In this document: piece after piece, positions 5,281-10,456 of the stretch | How positions within the stretch are numbered: the stretch's first letter is position 1 | Layout of the letters: the number at the start of each line of letters is the position of its first letter | NCBI GenBank assembly: GCA_937983065.1 | Contig: CALKAL010000105.1 | Coordinates: forward strand, 1 to 10,456 | Source: an uncultured Bacillaceae bacterium | Lineage (GTDB): Bacteria; Bacillota; Bacilli; Bacillales; Alkalibacillaceae | Direction of reading: 5' to 3' | DNA length: 10,456 nt | Translations under genes and position numbers: made by a program | The notes under the pieces: generated by a model | Databases searched by the model: none | Seen by the model: only the letters and a program-made list of their open reading frames with translations | What the model was told of the DNA's origin: nothing

Positions 5281-6711
5281 ATGGATCAATTACGGACCCC
5301 GCTATATGAAGCATTAATGAAGCATGTGAAGCAAAATCCAGTGTCGTTCCATGTTCCAGGTCATAAAAACGGGAATCTATTTTTAAAAGAAGCTTCTCAA
5401 CTATTTTCTAACCTATTAAAATATGATCAAACAGAGCTTAGGGGGCTTGATGATTTACATCAGCCAGAAGGAGCGATTAATGAAGCGCAAATTTTAGCGG
5501 CTGAACTTTATAAAGTGAAGCGTACTTTTTTTCTCGTCAATGGTTCAACTTCTGGTAATCTAGCGATGATTTTATCCGCTTGTAAGCCAGGGAAGTCAAT
5601 TTTAGTCCAAAGAAATAGCCATAAATCAGTAATGCACGGCTTACAACTAGCAGGTGCAAAGCCGATTTTTTTCTCACCAGAGTTTGATAAGGAGACAGGC
5701 CGCTATTCCATCGTCAATGTTGAAACGATTAAAGCGGCAATCGAAAAGTACCCAGACATAAAAGCCATCGTCCTTACTTATCCCGATTATTTTGGCTCGA
5801 CATATGATTTAACGTCGATTGTTGAATATGCCCATAATCGAGGGATTCCAGTATTAGTCGACGAAGCGCACGGGGCCCATTTCGTCTTAGGGGATCCTTT
5901 TCCGAAATCGGCTATTGAATGTGGGGCTGATTTAATCATTCATTCGGCACATAAAACATTACCAGCAATGACGATGGGATCTTATTTACATTTTCAATCT
6001 GATTTGATAGATGAAAAAACGGTTCAACATTATTTACAAATCGTTCAATCGAGTAGCCCGTCGTATTTGATTATGGCTTCCTTAGATTTAGCGCGGAAAT
6101 ATGTCGCTCAATATAGTGAAAAAGATAAGGATAATTTATTAAAACAAATCGATAGGCTTCGAGAATTGTTAAAAACTTTTCCGCTATGGGACGTAGAAAA
6201 TATTCGAACGCATATCGATGATCCGTTAAAAATAACGTTAACGTCGAATCAATATAGCATGACTAAAGTTGAACGATGGCTTAACGATAATGGAATCTAT
6301 CCTGAAATGGTTCAAAACAACCAGCTGTTATTAATCGCTGGGCTTGAATTTGATGATGCGACGATTAAGCAGGTCGAACGATTAAAAGATGTTGCACACG
6401 ATGATTTAACGGGCATAAATCGTGGTACAATGAATGATAAATGGTATAAAAATACGATTAATGAATTGCCTATTTCTTATGACAAGCTACAAAAGTTAAA
6501 CATCGAATGGCTTCATTGGGATGAGGCTGTTGGTCAATTAGCTGCAGAATCAATCATTCCTTATCCACCTGGCATTCCTTTTTTATTAAAAGGTGAAATG
6601 ATTGAGAAAGAACATGTACAATGGATTCAAGAAGCAATTAATGAAAAAATATATTTACAATACAATGGGAAAAGCTTAGCTGAAGGCATCGAAGTTTTTC
6701 GAATAGATTGA
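5281..6711 (+). CDS. yaaO: Arginine/lysine/ornithine decarboxylase family protein (YaaO)
   Basis: A fold-type I PLP enzyme of the group III Orn/Lys/Arg decarboxylase family, close in length (476 residues) to B. subtilis YaaO (about 480) and lacking the extra N-terminal wing domain of the E. coli enzymes. Visible motifs are FHVPGHKNG (23-31), the phosphate loop STSGN (89-93), NSHKS with the ring-stacking His114, DEAHGAHF with the PLP-pyridine partner Asp194, and SAHKTL with Schiff-base Lys225. The large domain spans about 1-300 and the C-terminal domain about 320-476, including the family's YPPGIP motif. It would make a polyamine precursor (cadaverine, putrescine or agmatine) in the cytoplasm; which amino acid it uses is not settled even in B. 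subtilis. The ATG has AAAAAGGAG (5264-5272) 8 bases upstream. tmk follows 15 bases after its stop, so the two are probably co-transcribed. Confidence 0.93.
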   Translation: MDQLRTPLYEALMKHVKQNPVSFHVPGHKNGNLFLKEASQLFSNLLKYDQTELRGLDDLHQPEGAINEAQILAAELYKVKRTFFLVNGSTSGNLAMILSACKPGKSILVQRNSHKSVMHGLQLAGAKPIFFSPEFDKETGRYSIVNVETIKAAIEKYPDIKAIVLTYPDYFGSTYDLTSIVEYAHNRGIPVLVDEAHGAHFVLGDPFPKSAIECGADLIIHSAHKTLPAMTMGSYLHFQSDLIDEKTVQHYLQIVQSSSPSYLIMASLDLARKYVAQYSEKDKDNLLKQIDRLRELLKTFPLWDVENIRTHIDDPLKITLTSNQYSMTKVERWLNDNGIYPEMVQNNQLLLIAGLEFDDATIKQVERLKDVAHDDLTGINRGTMNDKWYKNTINELPISYDKLQKLNIEWLHWDEAVGQLAAESIIPYPPGIPFLLKGEMIEKEHVQWIQEAINEKIYLQYNGKSLAEGIEVFRID

Positions 6712-6726
6712 AGAGGAGAAAGACAT

Positions 6727-7353
6727 TTGAGTGGATTATTTATAACGTTTGAAGGTGTAGAAGGCGCTGGGAAAACGACTGTTTTACAACATGTGTATGA
6801 CGAATTAAAAGATAAATACGATGTGATAAAAACGCGAGAGCCTGGCGGAATTGAAATTTCAGAAAAAATACGCGCCATTATTTTAGATAAACAGCATACG
6901 GAGATGGACGCACGGACGGAGGCGCTTTTATATGCGGCTGCAAGAAGACAACATTTAGTCGAGCGGGTTATTCCTGCATTAAATGAAGGGAAAATTGTCC
7001 TATGTGATCGATTCATCGACAGTAGCTTAGCTTATCAAGGTTATGCGCGGGGAATTGGCGTTGAAGAGGTGTATTCAATTAACCAGTTTGCGATTGATTC
7101 GTTTATGCCCCATTTAACGATTATATTTAATTTAGATCCCGAAGTCGGCTTAAAACGGATTACACAAAATGAAGCCCGGGAGCAAAATCGGCTTGATTTA
7201 GAAAAGCTATCATTTCATAAGAAGGTTGCTGAAGCGTACGATATGTTAGCAAGTCGGTTTCCGAATCGAATTCAATTAATTGATGCCCATCAAAGCCTAG
7301 AACGAGTCCAAAAACAATGCTTAGACATCGTTCATAATTTTATTAAGCAATAA
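6727..7353 (+). CDS. tmk: Thymidylate kinase
   Basis: Tmk phosphorylates dTMP to dTDP with ATP, an essential cytoplasmic step of dTTP supply. The 208 residues match the family. The P-loop GVEGAGKT is at 10-17, REPGG at 37-41, the DRF catalytic motif at 94-96 followed by SSLAYQG, and the LID region around 144-156 has several arginines. Having an Arg-rich LID and no P-loop arginine is typical of the Gram-positive (type II) enzymes. The start is a TTG at 6727 with AGAGGAG (6712-6718) 8 bases upstream; no in-frame ATG or GTG fits the family N-terminus MSGLFITFEG. It follows yaaO by 15 bases as in B. subtilis. No clear hairpin follows, only A/T-rich sequence up to the darA promoter. Confidence 0.96.
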   Translation: MSGLFITFEGVEGAGKTTVLQHVYDELKDKYDVIKTREPGGIEISEKIRAIILDKQHTEMDARTEALLYAAARRQHLVERVIPALNEGKIVLCDRFIDSSLAYQGYARGIGVEEVYSINQFAIDSFMPHLTIIFNLDPEVGLKRITQNEAREQNRLDLEKLSFHKKVAEAYDMLASRFPNRIQLIDAHQSLERVQKQCLDIVHNFIKQ

Positions 7354-7409
7354 TATTCAAAATTTTTAAATGAATTTTTTGTGTAATACTGCTAAAATAC
7401 CCTCTAACT

Positions 7410-7418
7410 TGGTATAAT
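7410..7418 (+). promoter_or_regulatory. Extended -10 sigma-A promoter of the darA operon
   Basis: TGGTATAAT is a perfect extended -10 (TGN plus TATAAT). No good -35 was seen at 16-18 bases upstream, which an extended -10 does not need. The predicted start, near 7425, lies 11 bases before the darA ribosome site and makes a GTG at 7431 an unlikely start. Confidence 0.75.
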
Positions 7419-7448
7419 ATAATAAAAGACGTGATGGAGGAGAGCAGG

Positions 7449-7778
7449 ATGAAATTAATTCTTGCAATTGTACAAGATAAAGATGCGAATCGGCTCATTG
7501 ATTCTTTATCTAAGAACAAATTCAAAACAACTAAATTAGCTTCAAGTGGTGGGTTTCTTAAGGAAGGAAACACGACATTAATGGTCGGGTGTGAGGATAA
7601 TTACGTCGACCAAGCACTTGAGATTATTAAAGACAATTGTAGCAAACGTGATCAAATGGTTGCTCCTATTTCTCCAATGGGTGGCGGAGCGGATTCTTAC
7701 ATTCCGAAGCCTGTTAAAGTTGAAGTGGGCGGGGCGACTGTCTTCGTCTTACCAGTAGATTCATTTTTACAGTTTTGA
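7449..7778 (+). CDS. darA: Cyclic-di-AMP receptor DarA (YaaQ/PstA), PII-like
   Basis: DarA is a PII-like cytoplasmic trimer that binds cyclic di-AMP, the second messenger of potassium and cell-wall homeostasis; its output partner is not firmly known. The 109 residues equal the B. subtilis length. Conserved blocks are MKLILAIVQDKDANRL (1-16), TTKLASSGGFLKEGNTT (27-43, part of the ligand loop), KRDQMVAPISPMGG (66-79) and the C-terminal GGATVFVLPVDSF (94-106). The frame is open upstream to a GTG at 7431, but the ATG at 7449 has GGAGGAG (7436-7442) 6 bases before it and gives the family N-terminus, so I use that. It is the first gene of a tight run, darA-yaaR-holB-ricT-yabA, with a strong extended -10 promoter just upstream. 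Confidence 0.95.
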   Translation: MKLILAIVQDKDANRLIDSLSKNKFKTTKLASSGGFLKEGNTTLMVGCEDNYVDQALEIIKDNCSKRDQMVAPISPMGGGADSYIPKPVKVEVGGATVFVLPVDSFLQF

Positions 7779-7796
7779 TTTAAGGAGCGAACGATC

Positions 7797-8237
7797 GTGA
7801 AAATTAGCCAAGAGCTCAGATCACAGCTCGATACTGGGCAAAAACAATTAGGAAATAAAGCACCGTCCATCAATTCCTTTCAAAAAGTCGTTCATCAAGA
7901 AAAGCAAAAAATGCACGAAAAGGAATTGAATCGACTATTAAATGATATTACGAATCAGGGTGAAAAGCTTGCTCGGTCGCGGACGTTTAATGATTTATCT
8001 CTTTATAAAAAACTCGTTAAACAGTTCGTTAAAGAAGCCGTCGACTATGGATTAGAGCTTGATCAAGAGAGAAGCTGGGATTTGAACGGAGAAAATCGCC
8101 ACCTTATTCTCGTTAAACAGATTGATGAGAAGCTCATTCAGTTAACAGATGATTTAATTAACCAAGAAAAAGAAGGTCTCGACGTTTTAGAAGTTATCGG
8201 AGAAATTAAAGGATTACTCGTTAATTTATACGTTTAA
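7797..8237 (+). CDS. yaaR: YaaR family protein (DUF327)
   Basis: A 146-residue, charged, soluble protein with no signal peptide or membrane segment, and probably mostly alpha-helical. It matches the YaaR family by position between darA and holB and by the conserved middle SLYKKLVKQFVKEAVDYGLEL (about 62-82). The C-terminus, with IDEKLIQLTDDLI and an EIKGLLVNLYV end, is also typical. I know no established biochemical function for the family. The start is GTG at 7797, with AAGGAG (7782-7787) 9 bases upstream and 18 bases after the darA stop. The N-terminal 35 residues are rich in Gln, Lys and Ser and look disordered. Its gap of 16 bases to holB supports co-transcription. Confidence 0.88.
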   Translation: MKISQELRSQLDTGQKQLGNKAPSINSFQKVVHQEKQKMHEKELNRLLNDITNQGEKLARSRTFNDLSLYKKLVKQFVKEAVDYGLELDQERSWDLNGENRHLILVKQIDEKLIQLTDDLINQEKEGLDVLEVIGEIKGLLVNLYV

Positions 8238-8253
8238 GTTAGGATGAATAAAG

Positions 8254-9243
8254 TTGGCAGCATGGTTAGAGCTACAAACGATTCAACCAATTGCAACGAA
8301 AATTTTACAAAATAGTTTATCAAAACAGCGCATCGCCCATGCTTACCTTTTCCACGGGCCTAAAGGGACTGGCAAAAAAGAAGCCAGTCTCTTGTTCGCT
8401 ATGTGCTATTTTTGTGATGAAAAAATAGATGATACGACACCTTGTATGTCTTGTGTTCATTGTAAACGAATCCAATCAGGCAACCATCCTGATGTCCATC
8501 TTATTGAACCAGAAGGGCTGTCAATTAAAAAAGAACAAATCCATTTTTTACAGAAGGAATTTAGTTACACTGGGCTAGAATCTAATAAAAAAGTTTATAT
8601 CGTTTCAGAAGCGGAGAAAATGACACCAAACGCTCAAAATCGATTGTTAAAGTTTTTAGAGGAGCCGAATCAAGAAACGGTTGCGCTATTATTAACCGAT
8701 CATCTTGGGGGGATGCTCGATACGATCATATCTCGTTGTCAAAGGATCCCATTTAATCCTCTATCAACAGATGAGGTTGCTTTACAGTTTCAAAAAGAAG
8801 GTTTACCAGATTCTACTGCGAAACTATTAGCAGCACTCGAATTCGATTTAGATGAAGCACTTCAATTAAATGGAGATGATTGGTTTGCCGAAGCACGAAA
8901 AGTAATGGTACAATTAATAGACAAAGTGATGAATCCGAATGACGATAGTTATCTATTTTTGCATATTACGTGGCTAAAGCATTTTAAAGAACGTAAACAG
9001 ATAGATTTCGGCTTGGATTTGTTACTTTTATGGTATAAAGATCTCGTTTCCCTACATTTAGATCAAAGGGAAAAAATCGTATATATCGATCAATTGGAGC
9101 GATTAGAACAATTTGCAACTGTCGTTAGTTTAAAAGAAGCAAGGCAGCTTATTTATGAAATATTACAAGCAAAAAGAAAGCTCGCCCAAAACGTTCATTC
9201 GACATTAACGATGGAGTATTTATTGTTCTTGCTGCAAAGATGA
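8254..9243 (+). CDS. holB: DNA polymerase III subunit delta' (HolB)
   Basis: Delta-prime is the stator of the clamp loader and, with DnaX and HolA, opens the beta clamp onto primed DNA. The 329 residues match B. subtilis HolB. An AAA+ domain fills about 1-175, with the P-loop-like GPKGTGKK (35-42), zinc ligands C54, C64, C67 and C70, KFLEEPN (133-139) and the SRC motif (160-162) that supplies the arginine finger. Domain III and the collar domain follow. The start is TTG at 8254 with a modest AGGATG (8241-8246) 7 bases before it; the nearby ATGs at 8244 and 8262 are out of frame. The weak site and TTG may keep expression low. The next gene begins within a few bases of the stop. Confidence 0.94.
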   Translation: MAAWLELQTIQPIATKILQNSLSKQRIAHAYLFHGPKGTGKKEASLLFAMCYFCDEKIDDTTPCMSCVHCKRIQSGNHPDVHLIEPEGLSIKKEQIHFLQKEFSYTGLESNKKVYIVSEAEKMTPNAQNRLLKFLEEPNQETVALLLTDHLGGMLDTIISRCQRIPFNPLSTDEVALQFQKEGLPDSTAKLLAALEFDLDEALQLNGDDWFAEARKVMVQLIDKVMNPNDDSYLFLHITWLKHFKERKQIDFGLDLLLLWYKDLVSLHLDQREKIVYIDQLERLEQFATVVSLKEARQLIYEILQAKRKLAQNVHSTLTMEYLLFLLQR

Positions 9244-9254
9244 GGTGAATGGCA

Positions 9255-10082
9255 TTGATTGAAGTGATTGGTGTCCGTTTTAAAAAAGCGGGTAAAATAT
9301 ATTATTTTGATCCTGGTCAAAATCGTTTATCTAACGAGGATCATGTGATAGTTGAGACAGTTCGGGGAGTTGAGTACGGAAAAGTCGTCATCGCAAACAA
9401 AATGGTCGATGAGGAAGATGTCGTTTTACCTTTAAAGAAGGTTATCCGTGTAGCTAATGAAGAAGATCACCAAACGGTCTCAGAAAATAACGAAAAAACA
9501 GAAGAAGCCTTTCAAATTTGTACGTCTAAAATTATCGAGCACGAACTCGAGATGAATTTAGTCGATGTTGAATACACGTTTGATCGAAATAAAATCATTT
9601 TCTATTTTACCGCAGATGGTCGAGTGGACTTCCGCGAACTTGTGAAGGATTTAGCGTCTGTTTTTAAAACCCGGATTGAACTCCGTCAAATCGGTGTTCG
9701 TGATGAAGCGAAAATGTTAGGCGGTATCGGTCCATGTGGTCGTATGCTTTGCTGCTCGACGTTTTTAGGAGATTTTGAACCTGTTTCAATAAAAATGGCA
9801 AAGGATCAAAACTTATCGTTAAACCCGGCGAAAATTTCTGGACTTTGTGGACGTCTCATGTGTTGTTTAAAATACGAAAATGACACTTATGAAGAAGCGA
9901 AACGAGAATTGCCGGATATTGGTGAAGAGATGGTTACTTCTTTAGGAAGTGGAAAAGTCGTTGGCTTAAACATACTTGAAAGATTAGTTCAAGTTGAGTT
10001 GAGTGAAATGGAGCGTACTGTCGAATATACGTTAGATGAGTTAATTGAAGAAGGAGTAATATCTGTTTCTGCCAATGAATAA
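9255..10082 (+). CDS. ricT: RicT (YaaT), Fe-S regulator of RNA maturation and Spo0A phosphorylation
   Basis: RicT belongs to the PSP1 family and with RicA and RicF forms the Y-complex. In B. subtilis that complex carries [4Fe-4S] clusters, aids RNase Y-dependent mRNA maturation and stimulates phosphotransfer to Spo0A. The sequence is very close to B. subtilis in the core, including FTADGRVDFRELVKDLAS, GPCGRMLCCSTFLGDFEPVS and SGLCGRLMCCLKYEND. Counted from my start, the cluster cysteines are C161, C166, C167, C198, C203 and C204. The frame could begin at ATG 9249, but GAGGTGA (9242-9248) abuts that codon. TTG 9255 is 7 bases after GAGGTG and gives a start (IEVIGVRF after the initiator) that aligns exactly with B. 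subtilis MYNVIGVRF, so I use TTG, giving 275 residues. The ribosome site overlaps the holB stop, which suggests translational coupling. Confidence 0.94.
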   Translation: MIEVIGVRFKKAGKIYYFDPGQNRLSNEDHVIVETVRGVEYGKVVIANKMVDEEDVVLPLKKVIRVANEEDHQTVSENNEKTEEAFQICTSKIIEHELEMNLVDVEYTFDRNKIIFYFTADGRVDFRELVKDLASVFKTRIELRQIGVRDEAKMLGGIGPCGRMLCCSTFLGDFEPVSIKMAKDQNLSLNPAKISGLCGRLMCCLKYENDTYEEAKRELPDIGEEMVTSLGSGKVVGLNILERLVQVELSEMERTVEYTLDELIEEGVISVSANE

Positions 10083-10096
10083 TTGGAGTGGATGAT

Positions 10097-10441
10097 GTGA
10101 ATAAGAAAGAAATGTTAGATCGTTTTTCCAATTTTGAGAAGCGATTTACCGAGTTACAAGAAGATTTTGGATCACTAAAAAAATATTTAGTGCAGCTCGT
10201 GGAAGAAAACCACCAGTTAGCACATGAAAATCATCATCTGAAACAGCGGATTGAAACATTACAGCACGAAAACTATCAACAAAATGGTGACGAAGATCAA
10301 ACGGAAAAAACGACGCCTGTTGGTGAAGGCTATGATAATTTAGCACGAATCTATGAAGAAGGCTTTCATATTTGTCACGTTTATTTCGGAACACCCCGAG
10401 AAGAAGAAGATTGCATGTTTTGCTTGAAATTTTTTGGATAA
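10097..10441 (+). CDS. yabA: Replication initiation control protein YabA
   Basis: YabA binds DnaA and the beta clamp and limits re-initiation at oriC. The 114 residues split into an N-terminal coiled coil (about 5-62, heptad-like Leu/Glu/His-rich) that tetramerises, a charged linker (63-75) and a C-terminal zinc domain beginning with GEGYDNLARIYEEGFHIC. The zinc ligands are H91, C93, C106 and C109. The frame opens at GTG 10088, but that codon overlaps the ribosome site GGAG (10085-10088). GTG 10097 is 8 bases after it and gives MNKKEMLD, matching B. subtilis MDKKELFD, so I use 10097. The gene is 14 bases after ricT and closes the darA-to-yabA run within this window. Confidence 0.93.
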   Translation: MNKKEMLDRFSNFEKRFTELQEDFGSLKKYLVQLVEENHQLAHENHHLKQRIETLQHENYQQNGDEDQTEKTTPVGEGYDNLARIYEEGFHICHVYFGTPREEEDCMFCLKFFG

Positions 10442-10444
10442 TGA

Positions 10445-10456
10445 ATGAACGTTAAC
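10445..10456 (+). CDS. Possible first codons of the next gene (trmN6/yabB expected by synteny)
   Basis: ATG AAC GTT AAC starts 3 bases after the yabA stop. In B. subtilis the next gene is yabB/trmN6, a tRNA (adenine-N6) methyltransferase. Four codons cannot identify a protein, and the ribosome site (GGA in the end of yabA) is poor. The overlapping ATG at 10441 is excluded because it meets a stop after four codons. Confidence 0.25.

Noticed and set aside
6627..7016. A 129-codon minus-strand reading frame
   Set aside because: It lies opposite the end of yaaO and most of tmk, both strongly supported; its product is low-complexity and resembles no family. The other minus-strand frames within 1089-10441 were dismissed for the same reason.
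7354..7385. A/T-rich stretch after tmk as a terminator
   Set aside because: Only a short AAAATT/AATTTT pairing is possible, with no GC core, so termination cannot be supported.
7431..7448. Upstream GTG/ATG start extending darA by six residues
   Set aside because: It would overlap the ribosome site GGAGGAG, lies only a few bases after the predicted transcription start, and is absent from the family's N-terminus.

Overview
The window comes from a low-GC, endospore-forming Firmicute of the Bacillaceae type. The evidence is the sporulation genes bofA and csfB, the B. subtilis-like gene order csfB, yaaO, tmk, darA, yaaR, holB, ricT, yabA, strong AGGAGG-type ribosome binding sites, and frequent GTG and TTG starts. 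I cannot name the genus from the sequence alone.

The left part (1-4544) is accessory. A gene running off the left edge on the minus strand encodes an ornithine cyclodeaminase/mu-crystallin family protein. It is followed on the plus strand by a MurR/RpiR (HTH plus SIS) regulator, an ESS (GltS-type) sodium/carboxylate symporter and a ten-helix EamA transporter. The cyclodeaminase-like gene and the symporter lie on either side of the regulator and point in opposite directions. A 54-bp promoter module is repeated in front of both, in the correct orientation each time: -35 and -10 elements in the same register, one GG-N10-CC palindrome on the -35, and a second palindrome three helical turns upstream. 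This looks like one small regulon built around the RpiR protein. The symporter promoter also carries a consensus-perfect CcpA (cre) site. The substrate is unknown; an amino acid or related amine/carboxylate is the likeliest class.

The right part (4659-10456) is core chromosome. bofA (inhibitor of pro-sigma-K processing) and csfB (anti-sigma factor Gin, with a forespore-type promoter candidate) control sporulation sigma factors. They are followed by a PLP-dependent basic amino acid decarboxylase (yaaO), thymidylate kinase (tmk), the cyclic-di-AMP receptor darA behind a clear extended -10 promoter, yaaR, the DNA polymerase III delta-prime subunit (holB), ricT (Fe-S RNA-maturation/phosphorelay factor) and yabA (replication initiation control). 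Genes from darA to yabA are packed tightly and probably co-transcribed. The last 12 bases may open the next gene, usually the tRNA methyltransferase trmN6.

Compared with B. subtilis, xpaC and yaaN are missing between csfB and yaaO, and recR-yaaL are not next to bofA, where the accessory module sits instead. Several starts were moved from the longest reading frame on ribosome-site grounds (darA, ricT, yabA). No intergenic stretch exceeds about 210 bases, and no RNA genes, insertion sequences or CRISPR arrays were seen.
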